A stretch of 22,336 nt of DNA from positions 1-22,336 of the forward strand of contig DGPR01000005.1 in NCBI GenBank assembly GCA_002390525.1, written 5' to 3'. A model generated the notes under the pieces. That model worked only from the letters and a program-made list of their open reading frames with translations. It searched no databases and had not been told where the DNA came from. This stretch comes from Cellvibrionales bacterium UBA4435. GTDB taxonomy: Bacteria; Pseudomonadota; Gammaproteobacteria; Pseudomonadales; Porticoccaceae. A program made the position numbers and the translations under genes. Positions within the stretch are counted from its first letter, which is position 1. Every line of letters starts with the position of its first letter. This document shows, in pieces, positions 1-7,811 of the stretch.

Positions 1-2
1 CT

Positions 3-800
3 GTTGGCACTATATGCTCAACTGCATTTTTATGTCTTGGTGTGAACAAAAATCCAATTCGTAGCTATGCCCTTACTCTTTGTCTACAATCCTTTATTGT
101 TGCTCTCGTTTCTTATTTATTGCCCCCAGCAACCGCTGAGGTTTTCAGTTTTCAACATACACTAATGGTAGCATCATGCTTTTGTTTAGGGTCACTAATT
201 TTAAGTCAAAAAATTCCTAAAAATATACAAGATACTGAGCCTGAAGTATCAACTGCTGGTAGTTCCCAACATAGAGCTTACTTCTTTTTAGTAGCGATCC
301 TATTAATTTTTTTAGGCGGAAATATAGTTAAAAATACTATAGAGCCAATTGCCTATAGCGCCGGCTTCTATATGATAATTTTATCTCTATCTAGTGGAAT
401 AGGAGCCCTATTTGTTGTTTTAATGGAGACTAAATCAAATTGCGCTAAGCCAATTTTGATTAGTTTGGGGATAGCCATTTTTATTTTAGCTTCAGGTTTA
501 TTTGGATTTCTACCAAATCAATCGACAGTTATCGCTTTTTGTTTTATCGGAGGAGCCTGGAATTTTTCCGCTGCTTACCTCATGGGGTTATTTGCTGAGA
601 CAGTAAATAAGCGTAAACATATACCTTTGATCATTATTATGCAGATTTTAGGTAATATTTTTAGTTTAATCTGTGTTGGAGTGTTAGAAGTAGGGCAGCC
701 TTATATAATTGCATGCATTGCATGGATTTCAGCTGCTTTGCTAATATTTTCATTGAAAAGGCATAACCCTAAATTATTTCTGGTAAATAATAATGAGTAA
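3..800 (+). CDS. Multi-pass membrane protein, MFS-like transporter (5' partial)
   Basis: The reading frame is open to the left edge of the window, so the gene starts outside it; the GTG at 42 is only an internal codon. Counting from that GTG, hydrophobic helices lie at about residues 8-28, 37-54, 79-98, 105-128, 137-157, 162-184, 193-218 and 220-238. A polar, poorly conserved stretch at about 55-78 separates a set of six helices at the C-terminus. That layout (loop, then six helices) is what the second half of a 12-helix major facilitator transporter looks like. No substrate-specific motif is recognisable, so the substrate is unknown. The end overlaps the start of the SrkA-like kinase by 8 bases, suggesting translational coupling. 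It could also belong to another 10-12 helix permease family. Membrane protein: sure; MFS: moderate. Confidence 0.6.
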   Translation, partial: VGTICSTAFLCLGVNKNPIRSYALTLCLQSFIVALVSYLLPPATAEVFSFQHTLMVASCFCLGSLILSQKIPKNIQDTEPEVSTAGSSQHRAYFFLVAILLIFLGGNIVKNTIEPIAYSAGFYMIILSLSSGIGALFVVLMETKSNCAKPILISLGIAIFILASGLFGFLPNQSTVIAFCFIGGAWNFSAAYLMGLFAETVNKRKHIPLIIIMQILGNIFSLICVGVLEVGQPYIIACIAWISAALLIFSLKRHNPKLFLVNNNE

Positions 801-1836
801 TAATATTAATGGTAATATTCAAGATATATGTATTCAGAAAACATCTTTTAAGGGCTCTTCGTCTCACCCGTTTCATCAACTTACGCCGGACTTTATACTT
901 AATGCATTGGATGAACTAGGCTATATAACTGATAGTCGATTATTACCCTTGAATAGTTATGAGAATCGTGTGTATCAAATCGGAATTCAGGATTCATCTC
1001 CAATTATTGGAAAATTTTATCGCCCTGACAGATGGAATAAGAAACAAATTTTGGAAGAACATCAATTTTGTTTTGAGTTAGTTGAACAGGAATTACCTAT
1101 TGTTGCTCCTTTGATTAGTGAGGGCGGTGAAAGTCTTTTCCAATATAAAGGATTCCACTTTGCATTATTCCCAAGAAAAGGAGGCTATGGCCCTGAACTG
1201 GATAATCTGGATAATTTATATTTGTTGGGAAAACTGCTAGGAAGAATTCATGCTGTTGGGGCTATTAGACCTTTCAGCTACAGGAATACGTTGAATAGCA
1301 ACACTTTTGGTTATGAGTCATCCAAATTTGTAAGTGAAAATTTTATACCTACTGAATTAAAATTATCATATGACTCTTTAGTAAAAGATTTGATGAAAAC
1401 TATAGATGAGGTTGTCAGCAATGCTGGCGATATTCAGAATATTCGTGTTCATGGCGATTGCCATAGTGGTAACATTTTATGGAGAGATGATAACGCTCAT
1501 TTTGTAGATCTTGATGATGCGATGATGGCTCCAGCAATCCAAGACATATGGATGTTGCTTTCTGGAAACAGGGATAGACAAAACGCTCAGTTGTCAGAAA
1601 TTATAGATGGCTATAATGAATTTTTTGATTTTCATCCAAGAGAGCTTAAGCTAATCGATGCCCTAAGAACCTTAAGGATAATTAATTACACTGCCTGGAT
1701 AGCAAAAAGATGGAATGATCCCGCCTTCCCCATGGCATTTCCGTGGTTTAATACAATTCGTTTTTGGAGTGAGCATATTCTTCAGCTGAGAGAACAATTT
1801 GCAGCGTTAGGCGAGCCAAATTTGAAAATTTTTTAA
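793..1836 (+). CDS. srkA: Stress response Ser/Thr protein kinase SrkA (YihE/RdoA family)
   Basis: This is a cytoplasmic aminoglycoside-phosphotransferase-fold kinase. In E. coli the family phosphorylates proteins on Ser/Thr and protects against stress-induced death (known of the family). The 347-residue protein matches E. coli SrkA (about 328) over its whole length, with a longer N-terminus of about 19 residues. Visible motifs are PLNSYENRVYQ at 52-62, the ATP-binding Lys74 in GKFYRP, EEHQF at 88-92, the catalytic loop HGDCHSGN at 220-227 (Asp222 as catalytic base, Asn227) and the metal-binding DLDD at 239-242. QDIWMLL follows, as in the family. The start overlaps the upstream membrane protein by 8 bases, so they are probably co-transcribed. 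It converges on rpiA with only 19 bases between, and no clear terminator is visible there. Confidence 0.93.
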   Translation: MSNNINGNIQDICIQKTSFKGSSSHPFHQLTPDFILNALDELGYITDSRLLPLNSYENRVYQIGIQDSSPIIGKFYRPDRWNKKQILEEHQFCFELVEQELPIVAPLISEGGESLFQYKGFHFALFPRKGGYGPELDNLDNLYLLGKLLGRIHAVGAIRPFSYRNTLNSNTFGYESSKFVSENFIPTELKLSYDSLVKDLMKTIDEVVSNAGDIQNIRVHGDCHSGNILWRDDNAHFVDLDDAMMAPAIQDIWMLLSGNRDRQNAQLSEIIDGYNEFFDFHPRELKLIDALRTLRIINYTAWIAKRWNDPAFPMAFPWFNTIRFWSEHILQLREQFAALGEPNLKIF

Positions 1837-1855
1837 ATAATTTAAGGTATATCCA

Positions 1856-2554
1856 TCAATTAGGTTTAATAGTTTTTATACCATCCGCTGTCCCAATTAA
1901 CACAACATCTGCATGCCTAATAGAAAAAATACCGTTAGCAACAACCCCTGTAATATGATTAATTTTTTCTTCTATTTCTCGAGCTGATTTAATAGGGTAT
2001 AGGTGGTGTATATCTAGAATATTATTTCCATTATCAGTTACGTACCCTTGTCGATAAACTGGATCTCCTCCAATTTCCAGAATTTTTCTTGCTACATAAC
2101 TTCTTGCCATTGGTATTACCTCAATTGCTAGAGGAAACTGACCCAAAGATGTAACCAGTTTTGTGTCATCAACCATACATAAGAATTCAGAAGCCACAGC
2201 AGCGGTAATTTTTTCTCTTGTAAGCGCACCTCCACCACCCTTTATGAGCTCTAGTGTTTGATTTACTTCATCTGCTCCATCAACATAAATTTCTATTTCA
2301 TGCACAGAATTTAGGTCTAGGATTTCTATACCATACGATTCTAGTTTATCAGTTGAAGCTAAAGAACTGGCGACAACCCCTTTAAACTTATTTTTATGGG
2401 GCCCCAATAGATTAATAAAAAAATTAGTAGTAGATCCAGTACCAATACCAATAATACTGTCTGAGCTAACTTTATTGAGTACATAATCTAGTGCTGCTTT
2501 TGCGACGGCCTTTTTGAGGGTGTTTTGCGTTGATAAATTCATAGGTAAAATCAT
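1856..2554 (-). CDS. rpiA: Ribose-5-phosphate isomerase A
   Basis: It interconverts ribose 5-phosphate and ribulose 5-phosphate in the non-oxidative pentose phosphate pathway; cytoplasmic. Family signatures are clear in the 232 residues: the phosphate-binding loop GIGTGSTT at 36-43, DGADE at 92-96, and [11 protein letters not shown] at 105-115, which carries the catalytic Glu (Glu114) and substrate-binding Lys105. DDTK at 129-132 is also present. Length is slightly above E. coli RpiA (219). A second Met at residue 5 (start 2542) aligns better with the usual N-terminus and may be the real start; neither start has a good ribosome binding site. It is transcribed divergently from ilvA, an arrangement also seen in other gammaproteobacteria, and has its own promoter candidate at 2579-2607. 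Confidence 0.96.
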   Translation of the reverse strand: MILPMNLSTQNTLKKAVAKAALDYVLNKVSSDSIIGIGTGSTTNFFINLLGPHKNKFKGVVASSLASTDKLESYGIEILDLNSVHEIEIYVDGADEVNQTLELIKGGGGALTREKITAAVASEFLCMVDDTKLVTSLGQFPLAIEVIPMARSYVARKILEIGGDPVYRQGYVTDNGNNILDIHHLYPIKSAREIEEKINHITGVVANGIFSIRHADVVLIGTADGIKTIKPN

Positions 2555-2578
2555 CGTTAAGAACTTATTATATGTTTA

Positions 2579-2607
2579 ATTATACGGATTAAGGCATGAA
2601 ATGACAG
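2579..2607 (-). promoter_or_regulatory. Candidate sigma70 promoter for rpiA
   Basis: On the minus strand the -35 CTGTCA (2602-2607, 4 of 6 consensus bases) and the -10 TATAAT (2579-2584, 6 of 6) are separated by 17 bases. The predicted transcript would start near 2572, giving an 18-base leader before the ATG at 2554. A second TATAAT at 2567-2572 has no -35 partner. Confidence 0.5.
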
Positions 2608-2692
2608 AAAATGTGGTTCAATGCTAGCTTTGCATCGATCGAAAATTTACTATTAGAGATTGTAATCATTATATCAACTTAAAAGAGTCAAA

Positions 2693-4204
2693 ATGTTTAA
2701 AGGTTATGTAAAACGAATTCAAGACGCAAAGATCTATGATCTGGTTGTAAAAACCCCGGTAGACTTAGCTCCACAGCTTTCCTTGCGTCTTGATAATACA
2801 GTGCTTCTAAAAAGAGAAGACTTGCAACCAATATTCTCTTTCAAGTTGCGTGGTGCATATAACAAGATGTTGTCTTTAAAAAAATCTGAATTAGATAAAG
2901 GAGTAATAGCTGCTTCAGCAGGAAATCATGCCCAAGGTTTAGCCATGGCAGCCAAAAAAATCGGTGCTACTGCTACTATCGTCATGCCAACAACTACACC
3001 ACTCATTAAGGTAAATGCAGTAAGATCGTTGGGAGCTGAAGTTGTTCTTGTGGGTGATAATTATGACCAAGCTTCTGCATATGCGACTCAGTTAGTGATC
3101 GAAAAAGATATGACATATATACATCCATTTGATGACCCCGATGTGATTGCAGGACAAGGCACAATTGCTATGGAGATTTTAGAGCAGGTACCAGAAGATT
3201 TAGATGCTATTTTTATAGCCGTAGGCGGTGGTGGGCTTTGTGCAGGTATGGCAGCGTATATTAAAACGATAAGACCTAGTATTAAAATTATAGCTGTTGA
3301 AGCAGAGGATTCAGCGTGTTTGAGCGCAGCAATGAAAGTTGGTCGGAGGGTGGAGCTAAAGCATGTAGGAATCTTCGCAGATGGCACAGCTGTTGCTAAA
3401 ATCGGAAAAGAAACTTTTCGTATTTTAAAAGATACCGTTGATGAGGTTTTGACAGTCTCCGTCGATGAGATATGCGCTAGCATCAAAGATACTTTTGACG
3501 ATACACGCTCTATTTGTGAACCAGCTGGGGCACTAGGTCTGGCTGGGTTAAAGAAATATGTTGAAATTAAAGGCGTAAAAGGAAAAACGTTACTAGCTGT
3601 AGAGTGTGGAGCAAATATTAACTTTGATAGGCTGCGGTATATTTCTGAACGCACTGAAATTGGAGAAAAAAGAGAAGCAATTTTAGCAGTTACTATCCCA
3701 GAGGAACCAGGTAGCTTCAAATCATTTTGTATGTCTTTGGATAGGCGCAATATTACGGAATTTAATTATCGTATGGGCAATTCTGCCAGTGCACATATTT
3801 TTGTTGGTTTACAGGTTTTCTCAGATGACGATCGAAAAAAACTAGTAACAAGTTTAGGTACCGAAGGTTACCCAATAGTAGATATGACAGATAATGAAAT
3901 TGCTAAGTTACACATCCGCCATATGGTAGGTGGTAGGGTTCAGGAAGCTATAGATGAAATGGTTTTTACATTCGAATTTCCTGAAAGACCAGGGGCATTA
4001 ATGCAGTTTTTAATAAAGCTTGGCGACCGCTGGAATATAACTATGTTTCATTATCGCAATCATGGATCAGAAAATGGAAGAGTCCTAGCAGGACTGCAAA
4101 TACCAGCTATAGCAAGAAAAGAGGCATGCAAATTTTTTAATGACCTTGGGTTTGACTGGACTGAAGAAACAGAAAATCCAGCCTACCAGTTTTTTTTGAG
4201 CTAG
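2693..4204 (+). CDS. ilvA: Threonine ammonia-lyase, biosynthetic (threonine deaminase)
   Basis: This PLP enzyme converts threonine to 2-oxobutanoate and ammonia, the first step committed to isoleucine. Domain order over 503 residues (E. coli IlvA 514): catalytic fold-II PLP domain at about 1-320, then two ACT-like regulatory domains at about 325-395 and 425-495. The PLP lysine is Lys51 in SFKLRGAYNK, SAGNHAQG is at 75-82, the phosphate-binding GGGGL is at 178-182, and ECGANINFDRLRY at 304-316 leads into the regulatory part. Two ACT-like domains mark the feedback-regulated biosynthetic form rather than the short catabolic TdcB. Isoleucine inhibition is therefore expected from family knowledge. 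The ATG is preceded by AAAGAG. No leader peptide or attenuator is visible in the 138 bases upstream. It converges on pyk with 22 bases between. Confidence 0.96.
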   Translation: MFKGYVKRIQDAKIYDLVVKTPVDLAPQLSLRLDNTVLLKREDLQPIFSFKLRGAYNKMLSLKKSELDKGVIAASAGNHAQGLAMAAKKIGATATIVMPTTTPLIKVNAVRSLGAEVVLVGDNYDQASAYATQLVIEKDMTYIHPFDDPDVIAGQGTIAMEILEQVPEDLDAIFIAVGGGGLCAGMAAYIKTIRPSIKIIAVEAEDSACLSAAMKVGRRVELKHVGIFADGTAVAKIGKETFRILKDTVDEVLTVSVDEICASIKDTFDDTRSICEPAGALGLAGLKKYVEIKGVKGKTLLAVECGANINFDRLRYISERTEIGEKREAILAVTIPEEPGSFKSFCMSLDRRNITEFNYRMGNSASAHIFVGLQVFSDDDRKKLVTSLGTEGYPIVDMTDNEIAKLHIRHMVGGRVQEAIDEMVFTFEFPERPGALMQFLIKLGDRWNITMFHYRNHGSENGRVLAGLQIPAIARKEACKFFNDLGFDWTEETENPAYQFFLS

Positions 4205-4226
4205 ATTTTCCGATAATTATGAGGAA

Positions 4227-5651
4227 TTATTCAGTATCGATTCTCAGTAGATCTGATAGTTGACGAATCTGAATCGCATCAAATCCTGAACCAGCTAGAA
4301 CGTCAGATAAAACTACAACTCTATCATCTGGAGAAAACTCTTTTCGTGTGATGAGAATTTTCGCTGCAGTCGCGAGGGTCTTTTCTGGATCTTCGCTAAA
4401 ATTTATTCGAAAACTAAGCACATTTCTGTTCAAAACCAACTGTCTTCGTGTTCTGCTATCGTTTGTAAATGCACAAATAATAGGAGTTTGTGGATGACAG
4501 TTGGTTACGTAGTTTGCCATTTTTCCTCGCCTTGTAGGCACAATGATAGCTTTAGCTTTTATTGACTCAGCTAATTTAACTGCAGCAGAAGCAATTTCTG
4601 CCTTATCGTTTTCTAGAGACAAATCCTTAACGAATTGTAGTCCAGGACTCTGCTCTATAGATAAAGTAATACGAGAGAGTATTTCTACACATTTCACGGG
4701 GTACTTGCCCATAGCGCTCTCGCCAGAAAGCATTATCGCGTCAGCCTCCTCATAAACAGCATTAGCTACATCTGTAACTTCAGCTCTAGTTGGTATTGGA
4801 TTTTTTATCATAGACTCTAGCATGTGTGTGGCAACTATAACGCGTTTACCTTGCTGCGCACATAATCGAATAATACGACGCTGAACTCTAGGTAGTTTTT
4901 CGATCGCAATTTCAACACCTAAGTCACCTCTGGCCACCATTACACCATCAGATTTATCTAGAATCTCACTGAGGTTTTTCAAGCCCTCTTGATCCTCTAT
5001 TTTTGAGATGACCTTAATTTTTTCAACTTTATTCCCCAATAGTGCTTTAAGTTGATCTACATCTTCAGCATTTCTTACAAACGAGAGAGCAATAAAATCT
5101 ACCTCTTGTGATATTGAAAATAGAATATCTCGTTTGTCTTTTTCAGTGATTGCAGGAAGATTAACCCGAATTCCTGGTAAGTTTACATGCCGCTTACTTT
5201 TTAAAATGCCTCCGTCTATTACTTTACATTGCATAGTCCTATCTTCTTTGGTGAGAACCTCAAGATTTATTAAACCATTATCAACTGTTATCATATCTCC
5301 AATAGTTACATCGTTAACTAAATCTTCGTAGTTAACTCTTATTGATGTGAACTCAACATTCTCTTCTCCACGTGCGACGACAGAAATTATGTCATCTTTC
5401 TTCAGATTTAGTTCTTGCTTGATATCACCTGTGCGAATTTCTGGGCCTTGAGTATCTACGAGAATAGCAATGGGGTTCTCTAGTTTCTTATTAAGTGTGC
5501 GAACTGATTTTATAACCTTCATATGAGATTCGTGATCACCATGAGACATATTTAGTCTGACAATATTCATGCCAGCTTTGGCAAGCTTCTCTAACATAGT
5601 GAAAGATTCTGATGATGGGCCAATGGTGCAAATAATTTTTGTTTTTCTCAT
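4227..5651 (-). CDS. pyk: Pyruvate kinase
   Basis: Transfers phosphate from phosphoenolpyruvate to ADP, the last step of glycolysis; normally a cytoplasmic tetramer. The 474 residues equal the PykF-type length (470). The N-terminus RKTKIICTIGPSS, VRLNMSHGD at 31-39, ISKIEDQEG at 215-223 (catalytic Lys217, metal ligand Glu219), MVARGDLGVE at 238-247 (metal ligand Asp243) and ATHMLESM at 274-281 are all present. GPEIRTG at 69-75 carries Glu71 at the position that, in the family, goes with potassium dependence (Lys there marks independent enzymes). The neighbouring residue is Gln68 where potassium-dependent enzymes often have Lys. The C-terminal allosteric domain is complete (about 340-474). It lies 40 bases downstream of the 5-FCL gene on the same strand, so read-through from that unit is possible. 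Confidence 0.96.
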   Translation of the reverse strand: MRKTKIICTIGPSSESFTMLEKLAKAGMNIVRLNMSHGDHESHMKVIKSVRTLNKKLENPIAILVDTQGPEIRTGDIKQELNLKKDDIISVVARGEENVEFTSIRVNYEDLVNDVTIGDMITVDNGLINLEVLTKEDRTMQCKVIDGGILKSKRHVNLPGIRVNLPAITEKDKRDILFSISQEVDFIALSFVRNAEDVDQLKALLGNKVEKIKVISKIEDQEGLKNLSEILDKSDGVMVARGDLGVEIAIEKLPRVQRRIIRLCAQQGKRVIVATHMLESMIKNPIPTRAEVTDVANAVYEEADAIMLSGESAMGKYPVKCVEILSRITLSIEQSPGLQFVKDLSLENDKAEIASAAVKLAESIKAKAIIVPTRRGKMANYVTNCHPQTPIICAFTNDSRTRRQLVLNRNVLSFRINFSEDPEKTLATAAKILITRKEFSPDDRVVVLSDVLAGSGFDAIQIRQLSDLLRIDTE

Positions 5652-5691
5652 GATTATTTCTTATATTAAAAAATGAATGACTCATTAAATA

Positions 5692-6267
5692 CTATTTATG
5701 TCGATTAACTACACTTTTTTCAGTGACAATAGCGTGTAAGGTAACATCCCAAGACCGTTTGTTAATAGCACTAGTTTCTTGAATGCTTTGGGCAAGACCT
5801 ATAAGTCTTGTATTTTTGTATTCAGTTCTGAGTGTTCTATCATAAAAACCTCCGCCCATACCTATCCTATTACAAGAGGAGTCAAATGCAACTAATGGCA
5901 TAATAATTAAATCAATTGCAAATGGCGGAACAATCTTTGCTCCTCTTAAGAGCGGCTCTTGTATTCCATAACGATTAATTGATAGGGGGTCACCTCTTTT
6001 ATATTTAGCAAAATAGAGGCGCTTTTGTTTCAGTGGGTGAAGTAAAGGCAAATAACACTCCTTGCCCGCAGATTCTGCAATCCCCATAGCAAATTTAGGA
6101 TCTATTTCTCCATCATGCGCTAAATAGAATGCAATCCTTTTGCTCATATAAAAACTTGGAAGTAAAGTTAGCCTTCTAGTGACTCTTTCTTCAGCTAATG
6201 ATTGCTCTTTTGACTTTAAAGAGCGGCGTCTTTTTCTCATAAGTTGCCGCAAAGAATTTGTATCCAT
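5692..6267 (-). CDS. ygfA: 5-formyltetrahydrofolate cyclo-ligase
   Basis: Uses ATP to convert 5-formyl-THF to 5,10-methenyl-THF, returning a stored folate to the one-carbon pool. At 191 residues it has the usual family length. The nucleotide-binding signature GMGGGFYDRTL is at 136-146, with NRYGIQEP at 98-105. A basic N-terminus (RKRRRSLKSKE at 11-21) is typical of the family. The gene lies 22 bases after the 3' end of the 6S RNA. The order zapA-ssrS-ygfA is conserved across gammaproteobacteria, where this gene is often co-transcribed from ssrS read-through. That context supports the call. In E. coli the gene is named ygfA (fau). Confidence 0.94.
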   Translation of the reverse strand: MDTNSLRQLMRKRRRSLKSKEQSLAEERVTRRLTLLPSFYMSKRIAFYLAHDGEIDPKFAMGIAESAGKECYLPLLHPLKQKRLYFAKYKRGDPLSINRYGIQEPLLRGAKIVPPFAIDLIIMPLVAFDSSCNRIGMGGGFYDRTLRTEYKNTRLIGLAQSIQETSAINKRSWDVTLHAIVTEKSVVNRHK

Positions 6268-6289
6268 AAAATTTCTTTTTTACTAGATG

Positions 6290-6464
6290 TCCCCGATGAT
6301 ACCGCTGTTGAAGGCGCCTTGAACCGAAAGGTTCAAGGTGGTGGGATCAGCGATATATTAGGCTTTCCGTCATGCGGATATGCACACCATAGCGACTTGA
6401 TTCCCTCCAAGTAAAAAATTATCGGCTCAAGGACTAATCAACTGGCGAATATCCCAGGGAGCCA
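6290..6464 (-). ncRNA. ssrS: 6S RNA
   Basis: 6S RNA binds the sigma70 RNA polymerase holoenzyme by mimicking an open promoter and lowers transcription in stationary phase. On the minus strand this stretch has the element CCTTGAGCCGAT in the 5' half, as in E. coli 6S. The 3' half has the hairpin CCTTGAACC-TTTC-GGTTCAAGG (6317-6338, 9 perfect pairs), the same sequence as the E. coli hairpin apart from the loop. The ends pair: CCCTGGGATATTCGC near 6445-6459 with GCGGTATCATCGGGG near 6291-6305, through CCC/GGG, GATA/TATC and CGC/GCG segments, forming the terminal stem with bulges. About 175 bases is close to the usual 180-190. It sits between zapA and the 5-FCL gene, its classic position. Exact ends are estimated from the stem and promoter. 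Confidence 0.93.
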
Positions 6465-6468
6465 TCTT

Positions 6469-6497
6469 ATTATAACCCTAATAGGCTAAAATGTAGA
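6469..6497 (-). promoter_or_regulatory. Promoter of the 6S RNA gene
   Basis: On the minus strand a perfect -10 TATAAT (6469-6474) is 17 bases from TCTACA (6492-6497, 4 of 6). Transcription would start near 6462, at the 5' arm of the 6S terminal stem. The -35 and part of the spacer lie inside the last codons of zapA, so 6S has its own promoter within the zapA end. Confidence 0.65.
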
Positions 6498-6794
6498 CGA
6501 ATCATCTAAATTTTCTAATGCGGTAGTGATTTTTCTATCGATATTTTGGATAATTTTGTTTGTACTGTCTTCTGAGGATAGTTTTTTTTCTACTTTTGAA
6601 ATTTCATAGGTAAGGTTCAAAGCAGCCATGACGGCTATTCTTTCAACACCGATAACGTTTCCAGTGTTACGTATATTTTGCATTTGTGAATTCAGTTTTT
6701 TAGCAGAACATAAAAGTGCCTCACTTTCTTCAATAGGACAGCTGACCTGATAGTCTTTATCTAAAATATGAATATCAACTGTTTTGTCACTCAT
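6486..6794 (-). CDS. zapA: Cell division protein ZapA
   Basis: ZapA binds FtsZ at midcell, bundles protofilaments and helps Z-ring assembly. The 102-residue protein (E. coli 109) has the globular N-terminal FtsZ-binding domain (MSDKTVDIHILDKDYQVSCP at 1-20), the conserved VERIAVMAALNLTYEIS segment at about 50-66, and a charged C-terminal helix suited to coiled-coil tetramerisation. It starts 5 bases after the stop of the small coiled-coil gene, so the two form one unit. It is followed directly by ssrS. This context matches gammaproteobacterial zapA loci. Confidence 0.92.
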   Translation of the reverse strand: MSDKTVDIHILDKDYQVSCPIEESEALLCSAKKLNSQMQNIRNTGNVIGVERIAVMAALNLTYEISKVEKKLSSEDSTNKIIQNIDRKITTALENLDDSSTF

Positions 6795-6799
6795 AATGA

Positions 6800-7006
6800 T
6801 TAAATCCCATCATTGAGGCTTTTAAGCCTCTTCATCAAATTTTCTAAACGAGCACAGGTTAGTTCCTGTTTTTCCAAGAGAATGCTGCGTTGAACCAGTA
6901 ATTCTGATGCCCTTTTTTTTAAGGATAGGTTTTCTTTCTGAAGTTTAGCGCACTGTGCAATAATACTATCTACTTTAAGTTCAAATTTCTCGAGGTTAAC
7001 TGACAT
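6800..7006 (-). CDS. Small coiled-coil protein (TIGR02449 family, ZapB-like)
   Basis: A 68-residue, almost wholly helical protein with heptad-like spacing of Leu/Ile from residue 4 to 65 and no membrane segment. A protein of this size and composition lies directly upstream of zapA in Pseudomonas and relatives and is classed as TIGR02449. I recognise it by size, composition and position rather than by a signature motif. Translational coupling with zapA (5-base gap) suggests a role at the division ring, perhaps ZapB-like, but this is inference. Start at ATG 7006 is supported by a promoter 31 bases upstream. Confidence 0.8.
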   Translation of the reverse strand: MSVNLEKFELKVDSIIAQCAKLQKENLSLKKRASELLVQRSILLEKQELTCARLENLMKRLKSLNDGI

Positions 7007-7036
7007 CTCAATGCCTATAAATTAATAATATCCTTA

Positions 7037-7066
7037 ACTATAATTGTGTAGACATGGATTGGTCAA
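7037..7066 (-). promoter_or_regulatory. Candidate promoter of the coiled-coil gene-zapA unit
   Basis: On the minus strand TTGACC (7061-7066, 5 of 6) and TATAGT (7037-7042, 5 of 6) are separated by 18 bases. Transcription would start near 7030, about 24 bases before the ATG at 7006. The 191-base gap to ygfB therefore holds this promoter and one for the opposite direction. Confidence 0.55.
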
Positions 7067-7143
7067 CCAACTTAAAGCTTATTCGCCAAATATAGAGTAA
7101 CCAGATGTTCCAAGACGAATTTTTTCTTTATTAACATAGGTGA

Positions 7144-7171
7144 TTGCTACCTCTAAGAGTGATACGATAAA
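7144..7171 (+). promoter_or_regulatory. Candidate promoter of the ygfB-pepP-ubiH-ubiI operon
   Basis: TTGCTA (7144-7149, 4 of 6) and GATAAA (7166-7171, 4 of 6) are 16 bases apart and end 26 bases before the ygfB ATG. The match is weak. It is chosen mainly because the region is the only long upstream gap of the operon. Confidence 0.3.
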
Positions 7172-7197
7172 ATATTAACCTACAAGCGTATAGAACA

Positions 7198-7758
7198 ATG
7201 GATTACGATGAAATTTCTGATGCCTTTAATAGGGCTAATTTAGCCGGTAGCCCAGCTGAACTACATGGTTTTTTATCTGGTTCAATATCTGGAGCAAATT
7301 TTTATTCTGCAGAATCCCTGGTATTAACTGTTGCAAAATTCTTAGAAGTCGAAACCGAAAGAGTAGAAGATTTGGGTGATATGTTAGTGAATCTCTATCA
7401 TTTTTCTATACACCAGATGAATGGTAATGACTTTGAGTTCAGACCAATTCTCCCTAATGACGATGTTATATTAAGTAAACGATTGGCTTCTGTAGGAGAT
7501 TGGTGTCAAGGATTTTTATATGGTTTAGGAAATTCCAAATATCTGTCAAATGTTGAAATACCAGAAAATATAGAGGAAGCTTTGGGTGATCTTGCATCTA
7601 TTTCAAATATACAAATTTTGAGCGATCAAGAGGAAGTTAATGAAAGCGACAGTGAATCCAATTATATTGAAGTAACGGAGTACATCAAAGTTGCAGTATT
7701 GACTATTTCCAGTGAATTAAATTGTATCGACGATTCTGATTCAGGGCTCACCTATTAG
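7198..7758 (+). CDS. ygfB: YgfB / UPF0149 family protein
   Basis: A 186-residue acidic cytoplasmic protein of the YgfB/YecA (UPF0149) family; E. coli YgfB has about 194. Recognisable features are the N-terminal SPAELHGFLSGSISG (18-32, the family's PAEhHGhhsG motif), the central WCQGFLYGLG (101-110), and the C-terminal EYIKVAVLTISSEL segment. In Pseudomonas aeruginosa YgfB has been reported to affect beta-lactam resistance by repressing an AmpD-type amidase gene; whether that holds here is unknown. It heads the pepP-ubiH-ubiI operon, 53 bases before pepP, as in many gammaproteobacteria. Confidence 0.9.
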   Translation: MDYDEISDAFNRANLAGSPAELHGFLSGSISGANFYSAESLVLTVAKFLEVETERVEDLGDMLVNLYHFSIHQMNGNDFEFRPILPNDDVILSKRLASVGDWCQGFLYGLGNSKYLSNVEIPENIEEALGDLASISNIQILSDQEEVNESDSESNYIEVTEYIKVAVLTISSELNCIDDSDSGLTY

Positions 7759-7811
7759 TGGTTCTTGGCTTTAGAATTACCTGAATTACATAATATTTAG
7801 AGATTTTAGAA

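Noticed and set aside
3088..3750. 220-codon open frame on the minus strand
   Set aside because: Lies wholly inside ilvA, antisense; the plus-strand protein is a full-length threonine deaminase, and the antisense product resembles no family.
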